Source of the DNA: Euryarchaeota archaeon RBG_16_67_27
GTDB taxonomy: Archaea; Thermoplasmatota; Thermoplasmata; RBG-16-68-12
Assembly: GCA_001800745.1 (NCBI GenBank)
Contig: MGVZ01000047.1
Location: forward strand, 1 to 42,980
DNA length: 42,980 bases
Direction: 5' to 3'
Every line of letters starts with the position of its first letter. Positions within the stretch are counted from its first letter, which is position 1. Below are positions 24,807-32,196 of this stretch, piece by piece. The notes beneath the pieces are model-generated. The model was not told the DNA's origin, did no database searches, and saw nothing but the letters and a program-made list of their open reading frames with translations. The translations under genes were made by a program, and so were the position numbers.

Positions 24807-25577
24807 TCAGTGGGGCTCCGCGACCCCCTGGATCCAGACGAGGGCCATGTGGAGGATCATGAGCACCGTCGCGACTAGGGGCAGGATGAAGACGTGGAGC
24901 CAGTACATCCGGAGGATGTAGATCCCCGACAGCGTGCCGATGTCCCCCCACAGCAGGGTCGCGGCCGCGTCTCCGATGAACGGGGTCGCCCGCGTCATCT
25001 CGATCCCGATGTTCGCCGCGCCCTCGCTCAGGTTGTTCCCGGGCAGGAGGTAGCCGGAGTACCCGAAGAGGATCGTGAGCAGGAGGAGGACGACCCCGAG
25101 GAGCCAGTTCAGCTCCCGCGGCTTCTTGTACGCCCCCGTGAAGTACACGCGACACATGTGAAGGAACACCGCGGCGACCATGATGTGCGCCGCCCAGTGG
25201 TGCATGCCGCGCACGATGAATCCGAACGGCACGTCGTTCATGATGTACAGCATCGACTGCCACGCCTTGTTCGTCACGTCGTCCTCAGGCCCCAGGAGCT
25301 GGTACGTGCCGTCGGGCACGTAAAAGAAGCCGAGGATGATCCCGGTGATCGTGAGGATGATGAACGCGACGAACGAGATCCCGCCGAGGCAGTACAGCGG
25401 GTACCAGTACCAGATCGTCTTCAGTTCGTACTTCTCCGCGTGGCTCCGCGGCATCTGGCGCTGGTCCGTCTCGATCGCCTTACGGGTGAGGTCCACCCAG
25501 GGCGTCGTGGGGAATCTGTCGCGGATCCAGCCGACGACGGTCCTCTTCCCTTCCTGCCGGAGCGAGCTTCCCGCCAT
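24807..25577 (-). CDS. cytochrome b N-terminal domain, b6-type
   Basis: WYWYPLYCLGGISFVAFIILTITGIILGFFY, RGMHHWAAHIMVAAVFLHMCRVYFTGAYKKPRELNWLLGV, GYSGYLLP, YWLHVFILPLVATVLMILHM. Heme His spacing 13 and 14 intervening residues. Confidence 0.92.
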   Translation of the reverse strand: MAGSSLRQEGKRTVVGWIRDRFPTTPWVDLTRKAIETDQRQMPRSHAEKYELKTIWYWYPLYCLGGISFVAFIILTITGIILGFFYVPDGTYQLLGPEDDVTNKAWQSMLYIMNDVPFGFIVRGMHHWAAHIMVAAVFLHMCRVYFTGAYKKPRELNWLLGVVLLLLTILFGYSGYLLPGNNLSEGAANIGIEMTRATPFIGDAAATLLWGDIGTLSGIYILRMYWLHVFILPLVATVLMILHMALVWIQGVAEPH

Positions 25578-25584
25578 GCTCCCC

Positions 25585-26376
25585 CTACCCACAGTAGACG
25601 TACCAGGCGGGGTCCGCCATGCCGCCGACGAGGTTGCCGCCTTCGACCTTGACCGCGATGATCGGGAGCGCTCGGTCCGCGGGGCCATGGGTGTGGAGCG
25701 CCCCGACGTACGTCGCGTTGTTCCGCGGGTTCACGTGCTGGACGAGGGTCATCGGCTCGTACTGCGAGCCATGGCATACGCAGTAGATGGGGTCCTCTCC
25801 GTACTTCTCGTATGTCGGCGTGGGAGCGATGTACCGCCGGTCCGGCGGCGGGTTGTCGACGACGTGCCATCCCGGATAGCAGCACAGGTGGACGCACCGG
25901 TCGAACGCGACGATGATCCGGACGCCCCGCGGCTGCCCCGTGTCCGGATCCACATCCGCGGTCGGGTCATCGTAGAAGAGCGAGAACCCCTCCGGCAGGC
26001 TGATGTCGTCCGGGGCCGCGAAGACGGTGTCGTCCCGCTTCACGCGGATCACGAGAACGGGGAACCCCGTGCCCGGCACGTGGGCGTCGTCCTGGAAGAG
26101 ACCGCGCCACACGCCCGTCGCGCCCTCCCACTCCTTGAAGTCGCCGACCTTCATGGGCGTGCCGACCTTCGAGTTCCACCACTGCGGGGTCGGGAATTTC
26201 GTGTAGAAGATCGTCTCGCGAATCTCGCCGGAGCGCTCGATCGGGGGCGGGACGAGCTGCCGCCCCGAGACGGCCCCGAGGGAGGCGAGCGTGCCGATTG
26301 CCCCGACGGTCATCCCGAGCTTGACCCACTCCCGACGGGTCCAGCCCCGGTTCCTCTCGCCCTCTTCCCAGCTCAT
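25585..26376 (-). CDS. Rieske [2Fe-2S] protein with twin-arginine-type N-terminus
   Basis: TRREWVKLGMTVGAIGTLASLG; CVHLCCYPGWH and YCVCHGSQYEP cluster-binding boxes. Confidence 0.92.
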   Translation of the reverse strand: MSWEEGERNRGWTRREWVKLGMTVGAIGTLASLGAVSGRQLVPPPIERSGEIRETIFYTKFPTPQWWNSKVGTPMKVGDFKEWEGATGVWRGLFQDDAHVPGTGFPVLVIRVKRDDTVFAAPDDISLPEGFSLFYDDPTADVDPDTGQPRGVRIIVAFDRCVHLCCYPGWHVVDNPPPDRRYIAPTPTYEKYGEDPIYCVCHGSQYEPMTLVQHVNPRNNATYVGALHTHGPADRALPIIAVKVEGGNLVGGMADPAWYVYCG

Positions 26377-26385
26377 CGATCTCCC

Positions 26386-26679
26386 TCAGCGGAACGTCCG
26401 CGGTGGAACAATCTTGGGCCTTCGGAGCTTGTGAATGAGCTCGTCCGGCATGAACTCTCTGCGATAAACGTCCGTCGCGACGGCCGCGAGGACGAAGACC
26501 ATGCCGAGGAAGAGCGCCATGTACGTGTCCGTGAGGCCGTCGGAGACGCCGGCGGACACCTGGAGCGCGAGGAGGATCGCGAGCGCGGTGAACCAGAGAA
26601 CACCCACGACGAGGCCGCCGATCGCGAGGGCGGCCATCGCGCTCCGGTGAGGCGGGTCCGTCCGGATGATCTCCGTCAC
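26386..26679 (-). CDS. small two-TM membrane protein of the cytochrome b operon
   Basis: 97 aa; ALAIGGLVVGVLWFTALAILLAL and YMALFLGMVFVLAAVATDVY. 4-bp overlap with upstream cupredoxin gene. Confidence 0.75.
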   Translation of the reverse strand: MTEIIRTDPPHRSAMAALAIGGLVVGVLWFTALAILLALQVSAGVSDGLTDTYMALFLGMVFVLAAVATDVYRREFMPDELIHKLRRPKIVPPRTFR

Positions 26680-27329
26680 GGGAGCCCCTTCCGCATGTGG
26701 TCCCGGTGGTCCCTGAACTTCGGGGTCGAGGACTTGATCACGAAGTAGCTCACGCCGATCCAGCCGATCATCGCCGCGATCCCGATCATCCCGATCCAGT
26801 ACGCGCGGATGAGGACGCCCTTGTCCGCAGGCCCTTCGTCGCCGCCCGTCGGCGCGCCCGCCAGGACGATCTCGCCGATCATTCCCGCGGCCTGCCCGCC
26901 GACGTCGATCCGGTGCGGGATGCAGTAGAACCGTATGCCGCGGGCGGACGCCTCTGGGGTGAACGAGACTGCCCCGTTCGTGACGTTCGTCATCGAGTTC
27001 ACGGTGAACTCGAGGAACGACCGGTTCCCCGGTCGGATGAACCCGCTGTCGACGAGGCCCCGGGAAGACCGGTCCTCGTTGTCGATCGTGAACGTGTGGA
27101 AGTTCAGCGGTTGCGTGTCGTTATTGATGAACGTGATGTTGAGGATGATTGGGACCTGCGGGATCGTGATTACGATGGGCACGAATACGGGGCCGTCCGC
27201 CCCCGTCGTGCCGACGACCTCGAGGGAGAGCTTCGGCACCGCGTTCTGGGCGGCCGCAGGAGGGAGGCCGGAAGGCGCAGCGAAAACGGTCAATATTCCT
27301 ATCGCTACGAAGAGTGCGATCCTCCTCAT
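26676..27329 (-). CDS. membrane-anchored cupredoxin (type-1 copper)
   Basis: N-terminal signal peptide; NFHTFTIDNED (His) and FYCIPHRIDVGGQAAGM (Cys, His, Met); C-terminal TM YWIGMIGIAAMIGWIGVSYFVI. Confidence 0.85.
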   Translation of the reverse strand: MRRIALFVAIGILTVFAAPSGLPPAAAQNAVPKLSLEVVGTTGADGPVFVPIVITIPQVPIILNITFINNDTQPLNFHTFTIDNEDRSSRGLVDSGFIRPGNRSFLEFTVNSMTNVTNGAVSFTPEASARGIRFYCIPHRIDVGGQAAGMIGEIVLAGAPTGGDEGPADKGVLIRAYWIGMIGIAAMIGWIGVSYFVIKSSTPKFRDHRDHMRKGLP

Positions 27330-27394
27330 CCGACGACCCTCTGACTCCCGATCCCGACGGGATTCAATCGGGCGGCAGCTCCAAAGTCCATTCC

Positions 27395-27403
27395 CTATTT
27401 ATA
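27395..27403 (-). promoter_or_regulatory. TATA box for cupredoxin-Rieske-cytb-Hdr operon
   Basis: Minus-strand TATAAATAG about 66 nt upstream of ATG 27329. Confidence 0.5.
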
Positions 27404-27573
27404 CGTTGTGCAGTGCGCCGATTTCGTCCGCGAAAACGCGCGCGGGACGACGGCATCCGACAGATACGGAGACCGTGCATCTTTGCATTCTCGATTTAAT
27501 ATAATTTTGTACATATTTATTTCCTCGGCGGCCCGTTGCGGGCGTCCGAATCCGACCCCGAACGGGTGAGGAC

Positions 27574-27586
27574 GAAACCTTTAAAG
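27574..27586 (+). promoter_or_regulatory. BRE + TATA for the A-ATPase operon
   Basis: CGAAACCTTTAAAGA; ATG at 27617 about 35 nt downstream. Confidence 0.55.
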
Positions 27587-27616
27587 ACAAGCCGAGACTC
27601 ACCGCGTCTGACCTTC

Positions 27617-27943
27617 ATGAAGAAGGAGGAAACCCTCCAGAGAATCAAGGAAGTGGAGGACCAGGTCCGGCGTTCCAAGGACGAGGTCCTCGCGGAGAGG
27701 GAGAGGGTCCTCCGGACCGCGCGGCGGGATTCGCTGGATCTCCGGGACGCGCTCCGGGCGCAGGCCGAGGGCCGAGGGGAGGCGATCCTCAAGGCCGCCG
27801 AAGCGGCGATCGCGAAGGAGAAGGAGGGGTTGCTCGCGGCGGGCCGCAGGGGAGCGGCGGACCTCCGTGGCCAGGCCGATGCGAACATCGACCGCGCGGT
27901 CGACCGGCTCATCGAGAAGTTCAAGGGTGCGCTAAATGCTTAG
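27617..27943 (+). CDS. atpH: A-type ATP synthase subunit H (peripheral stalk)
   Basis: MKKEETLQRIKEVEDQVRRSKDEVLAERERVL... coiled coil; first gene before atpI. Confidence 0.85.
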   Translation: MKKEETLQRIKEVEDQVRRSKDEVLAERERVLRTARRDSLDLRDALRAQAEGRGEAILKAAEAAIAKEKEGLLAAGRRGAADLRGQADANIDRAVDRLIEKFKGALNA

Positions 27944-29963
27944 GCCCGTGACGATGACCCGGGCCCTGATCGTGGGACCCCGGGAGCGGATGGAAGGCGT
28001 CATCGAGACGCTCTACGGGCTCAAGATCCTCCACATCGTCGACCATCGGGAAGGCACGGAGGGGCTCGACATTGGCAAGCCGCTGGGACGAGCGTCCGAC
28101 GCATCGGAGATCCTCGTGAAGCTCCGTTCGATCGCCGCGATTCTCCAGATCGATGAGAAAGCCGCCGGGGCCGAGGGGGAGGCCGGCGAGTTGCGCGAGA
28201 AGATCCTCGCCCTCGAGCTCAACATCTCCGAGGAGGACGCCGCGAAGAAGAAGACGCAAGGCCTCCTCGCCGATCTGCAGCGGAGAATCGAGGAGATCCG
28301 GCCGTTCGCGCTTCTCCCCCTGAGCCTCGCGGACTACCGCGGGTACGAGAGTCTCGAGGTGCTCGTCGGCAGGGTGCCCCGCGAGATTGCCGGGCTCGAG
28401 TCCGTCACGAGGGAGCACGAGGCGTTCCTCGCCCAGGACGTCCTCGCGGTCTTCGTCGCGAAGGCCTCGGCGTCCGCGATGCGAGAGCATCTCGCCCAGC
28501 GCGGCTTCGCGGCCCTCACGGTCCCCGAGGGGGACGGGAGCCCCGCGCCCATCCTCACAGAGCTCCTGGGAGAGAAGGACCGGTGGGAGACACGACTTGC
28601 GGAGGTCGAGCAGCGGCTCGTGACCCTCCGGGAGCGGTACGCGGGGTTCCTCGTGGCGGCGAGGGTCCGCCTCGAGGTCGAGGTCGAGAAGGCGGAGGCG
28701 CCCCTGCGCTTCGCAGTGACGGAGCACAGCTTCGTCGTCGAGGGCTGGGTCCCGTCGGAGAAGTTCGAGGCGATCCGGGCCGACCTCGCGAACGTCCCGG
28801 GGATCTTCGTCGACGACCTCGAGATCGACGAGCACGAGGCGGACCCGCCGATCCTCCTCCGGAACGTGAAGCCGTTCCGTCCGTTCGAGATGCTCGTGAA
28901 GCTCTTCTCGATTCCGAACTACCGGGAGATCGATCCCACGTTCAGCGTGGCCCTCGTGTTCCCGGTCTTCTTTGGCCTGATGATCGGGGACGTCGGGTAC
29001 GGGATCGCATGGTTCCTGTTCGGGCTCTTCCTCTGGAAGAAGGCGAAAGACCCGGGCGCCTGGCGCGACCTCGTGACGACGATCACCTGGGGCGGGTTCT
29101 TCGCCTCCCTGTTCGGGATCTTCGTGTTCGCGGAGGCGTTCGGGATCCCGTTCCACACGCCGCCCGAAGAGGTGGGCCACGCGGGCGCCCGCGGGCTGAG
29201 CTGGTCGATCGTCCTCGGGTTCGACATCCCGTTCCACGCTCGGATCGAGAAGCTCCACGACGTGCCCGCGTTCATCACCCTCTCGATTGTGGCGTCCTTC
29301 CTGCACCTCGGCATCGGATACGTGATCGGCTTCTTCAACGAGGTCCGGCACAACGTCAAGCACGCGGTCGGCAAGGTCTCCTGGCTCATGATTCTCCTCG
29401 GGCTGTTCGTCGTGATCCTCGTCCGTACGGCACGGTGGCCGGGGCTCGGCCAGGAGATATGGGAGGGGCCGATGGCCTGGTTCCCGCGCGGTGACCCGCT
29501 CGGGGTCCTCCCGGACAGCCTGATGGTCATCCCGACCGTCGGCTTCGTGGCGGAGAACGCGATCCCCGGCCTCGCGATCTACCTGCTGATCGTGGGGATC
29601 GTGCTCCTCATCGCGACGGAGGGCGGGCTCCACGTCATGGAGGTCTTCGGCCTCATGGCGAACATGATCTCGTACGCACGGCTCGCCGCCGTCGGGGTCG
29701 CGAAGGCCGCGATGGCCCTCGCATTCAACATCATCGCCCTCGACACCGCGGTCCTCCCGGGCCTGAGCGAGGGCAACTACGTCCTGGTGGCGATCGGCCT
29801 CTTCGTCGCGTTCCTGTTCCACATGATCGTGTTCCTACTCGGCGCGATCTCCGCGTACATCCAGGCGATCCGCCTTAACTACGTCGAGTACTTCCTCAAG
29901 TTCTTCAAGGGGGCCGGGACGGAGTTCCGGCCCTTCGGTGATCGAACGAAGACGGAGGTGTGA
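27936..29963 (+). CDS. atpI: A-type ATP synthase subunit I (a)
   Basis: 675 aa; FSIPNYREIDPTFSVALVFPVFFGLMIGDVGYGIAWFLFGLFLWKK, HVMEVFGLMANMISYARLAAVGVAKAAMALAFNIIA, NYVEYFLKFFKGAGTEFRPF. Confidence 0.96.
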   Translation: MLRPVTMTRALIVGPRERMEGVIETLYGLKILHIVDHREGTEGLDIGKPLGRASDASEILVKLRSIAAILQIDEKAAGAEGEAGELREKILALELNISEEDAAKKKTQGLLADLQRRIEEIRPFALLPLSLADYRGYESLEVLVGRVPREIAGLESVTREHEAFLAQDVLAVFVAKASASAMREHLAQRGFAALTVPEGDGSPAPILTELLGEKDRWETRLAEVEQRLVTLRERYAGFLVAARVRLEVEVEKAEAPLRFAVTEHSFVVEGWVPSEKFEAIRADLANVPGIFVDDLEIDEHEADPPILLRNVKPFRPFEMLVKLFSIPNYREIDPTFSVALVFPVFFGLMIGDVGYGIAWFLFGLFLWKKAKDPGAWRDLVTTITWGGFFASLFGIFVFAEAFGIPFHTPPEEVGHAGARGLSWSIVLGFDIPFHARIEKLHDVPAFITLSIVASFLHLGIGYVIGFFNEVRHNVKHAVGKVSWLMILLGLFVVILVRTARWPGLGQEIWEGPMAWFPRGDPLGVLPDSLMVIPTVGFVAENAIPGLAIYLLIVGIVLLIATEGGLHVMEVFGLMANMISYARLAAVGVAKAAMALAFNIIALDTAVLPGLSEGNYVLVAIGLFVAFLFHMIVFLLGAISAYIQAIRLNYVEYFLKFFKGAGTEFRPFGDRTKTEV

Positions 29964-29969
29964 AACCGC

Positions 29970-30203
29970 ATGGTAGTGGCAGAAAGCGCGCAGGGAATGG
30001 TCGCCCTGTCCGCGGCCCTCACCATCCTCGGGACGGGTGTGGCCACGGCGTGGGCGGAGAAGGTGATTGGTGCGGCGTCGGTGGGCGCCCTGGCGGAGAA
30101 ACCCGAGCTGTTCGGCCGGGTGCTCCCGCTGGTCGTCATCCCAGAGACGATCGTCATCTTCGGCCTGATCATCGCGTTCCTGATGCTGGGCCAGCTCGGG
30201 TAG
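29970..30203 (+). CDS. atpK: A-type ATP synthase proteolipid subunit K (c)
   Basis: 77 aa, two TM segments, TGVATAWAEKVIGAASVGALAEKPELFGRVLPLVVIPETIVIFGLIIAFLMLG (PET glutamate). Confidence 0.93.
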   Translation: MVVAESAQGMVALSAALTILGTGVATAWAEKVIGAASVGALAEKPELFGRVLPLVVIPETIVIFGLIIAFLMLGQLG

Positions 30204-30219
30204 TCGGGGCGAGTCCCGA

Positions 30220-30792
30220 ATGACCCTGGAGACCGTCGTCCAGGCGATCCTCGAGAAGGGGAAGTCCGAGGCCGGGGAGATCCTCCAGCAGGCGCGCGCG
30301 GAGCGCGAGCGCATCCTGGCGGACGTCCGGGCCGAAGGCGGGAAGTCGATCGAGGAAGAGGAACGCCGCGCCCACGAGGCCGCCGCTCGCCGCCGCGTGC
30401 AGGAGCTCGCGCGCGGGGAGCTCGAGGCGAGGAAGATCGTCCTCGCCGCGCAGAAGGAGGCGCTCGATCGCGTGTACGAGCGCACGCTCGTGCGGCTCGG
30501 GGAGCTGAAGGAGAACGCGGAGTTCCTCCAGCGGCTCCTCAAGGCGAACGAGGCGGAGTGGCGCGCGGGCGGCCAGGTATACTCGAATGCGAAGGACGAG
30601 GCCGCCGTGCGACGGATCGTCGGGGAGCGCTACGCCGGCCGCGTCGAGTGTGCGGGTGGCGTCGTGATGGAGACCGCGGACGGCACGAGGCGGGTCGACC
30701 TCCGGTACGAGTCGATCCTGCGGGACGTCTGGAACGACAGCGTGAGGGAGGTGGCGGAGACTCTATGGCCCTCGAAATCCTCAAAGGCGTGA
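30220..30792 (+). CDS. atpE: A-type ATP synthase subunit E
   Basis: 190 aa; coiled-coil N-terminus and YAGRVECAGGVVMETADGTRRVDLRYESIL. Confidence 0.92.
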   Translation: MTLETVVQAILEKGKSEAGEILQQARAERERILADVRAEGGKSIEEEERRAHEAAARRRVQELARGELEARKIVLAAQKEALDRVYERTLVRLGELKENAEFLQRLLKANEAEWRAGGQVYSNAKDEAAVRRIVGERYAGRVECAGGVVMETADGTRRVDLRYESILRDVWNDSVREVAETLWPSKSSKA

Positions 30793-31889
30793 CGCTGCCC
30801 CCGGCGCTCGAAGGGGCCGTCCGGCGGTACCGTTGGGTCCGCGACCGAATCCCGCTCGACATGGGGAACTACCCGTACGTCACGGCGAGGATCAAGGCGA
30901 AGCGGGCGCACCTCCTCCCGCCCGAGACCTACTCTCGGCTACTCCAGATGGACATCCCGGAGATCGCGCGGTTCCTCGGCGAGGGGGAGTACAAGCAAGA
31001 GATGCTCGCCCTCGGCGCGCGGTACGCGGGCGTCGACCTGATCGAGATGGCGACGTCCCGCAACCTCGCGAAGACGTACAATCAGATCTACGAGTTCTCC
31101 GAGGGCCAGCTGCGGACGATGGTTGCGCGGTACCTCGACCGGTACGACCTCCAGAACGTGAAGACGATCGTCCGCGCGAAGACCTACGGTGCGACGGAGG
31201 CGGAGGTCGAGGAGGACCTCGTCCCCGCGGGGAGCTTCAGCGAGGAGTTCCTCGACCGGCTCGCGGAGGCGGACACCCTCGCGGAGGCCTTCGGCGCCCT
31301 CGAGGGGACGATCTACGCGGCGGCCCTGGACACCCTCGGCGAGACGCCCGAGCGTGTGACGAACTGGGCGGAATGGGAAGACCTCGTGTCCCGTCTGTAC
31401 TACCAGGACCTCCTGTCGTCCGTCCCGCCGTCGACGGAGGCGAACCGGTTATTCCGGAGTTTCATCCAGAAGGAGATCGACATCGTCAACCTGAAAACCC
31501 TCCTGCGGACGTGGTTCGCCAAGGCGAGCTTCGACCGGGACATCTTCGTGAGCGGCGGCATCGAGACGGCACCGGAGGAGCTCGAGGAGGCGACGCGCCT
31601 GGAGTACCCGGACCTCGTCGCGCACCTCCAGGACTATTCGTTCTACGACGACATCGCCGCGGACCTCGAGCAGGCGCAGACCCGCGGGGTCGGCCTCCTG
31701 ATTCGGCGCGTGGAGAAAGTCCATCTCATCCAGGCCGCGCGATACGCGCACCTGCACCCCCTGTCCATCCTCCCGATCCTCGACTACATCGTCCGGAAGG
31801 ACCGCGAGGTCCAGAACATCCGGCTCATTGCGCGCGGGAAGGAGAGCGGCCTCTCCACAGGCGTGATCCGCGACCTTCTGGTGGTGTGA
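30765..31889 (+). CDS. atpC: A-type ATP synthase subunit C (d-like)
   Basis: NYPYVTARIKAKRAHLLPPETYSRLLQMDIPEIARFLGEGEYKQE, EKEIDIVNLKTLLRTW-type region, RKDREVQNIRLIARGKESGLS. Start at ATG 30765; track ORF is over-extended. Confidence 0.92.
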   Translation: MALEILKGVTLPPALEGAVRRYRWVRDRIPLDMGNYPYVTARIKAKRAHLLPPETYSRLLQMDIPEIARFLGEGEYKQEMLALGARYAGVDLIEMATSRNLAKTYNQIYEFSEGQLRTMVARYLDRYDLQNVKTIVRAKTYGATEAEVEEDLVPAGSFSEEFLDRLAEADTLAEAFGALEGTIYAAALDTLGETPERVTNWAEWEDLVSRLYYQDLLSSVPPSTEANRLFRSFIQKEIDIVNLKTLLRTWFAKASFDRDIFVSGGIETAPEELEEATRLEYPDLVAHLQDYSFYDDIAADLEQAQTRGVGLLIRRVEKVHLIQAARYAHLHPLSILPILDYIVRKDREVQNIRLIARGKESGLSTGVIRDLLVV

Positions 31890-31890
31890 T

Positions 31891-32187
31891 ATGGAGATTG
31901 CCGCGGTCGGCCGGGACGACTTCGTGCAGGGATTCAAGCTCGTCGGCGTGCGGAAGACCGCGTCCGCGACGAAAGAGGACCTCGAGGCCAAGGTCGCCCG
32001 GATGCTCGAGGACCCCGCGGTCGGCATCCTCGTCCTCGACACGGGCGACGTCCAGAGGCTGAGCCACGCGATGCGGCGACGGCTGGAGACCGTCGCCCGG
32101 CCCGTCGTCATCGCGGTCGGCTCCACGGAGTCCGAGGACCTCCGCACGAAGATCCGACGGGCCATCGGTGTCGACCTGTTCAAATGA
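31891..32187 (+). CDS. atpF: A-type ATP synthase subunit F
   Basis: 98 aa; IAAVGRDDFVQGFKLVGVR...RRAIGVDLFK; position in operon. Confidence 0.92.
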   Translation: MEIAAVGRDDFVQGFKLVGVRKTASATKEDLEAKVARMLEDPAVGILVLDTGDVQRLSHAMRRRLETVARPVVIAVGSTESEDLRTKIRRAIGVDLFK

Positions 32188-32196
32188 GGTGGGCGT

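Noticed and set aside
27399-27602. 67-aa minus-strand ORF in the divergent intergenic region
   Set aside because: Overlaps both promoters and the AT-rich island; no recognisable protein features.
27921-29822. 633-aa minus-strand ORF opposite atpI
   Set aside because: Shadow frame with shuffled charged composition; the plus strand is a clear AtpI.
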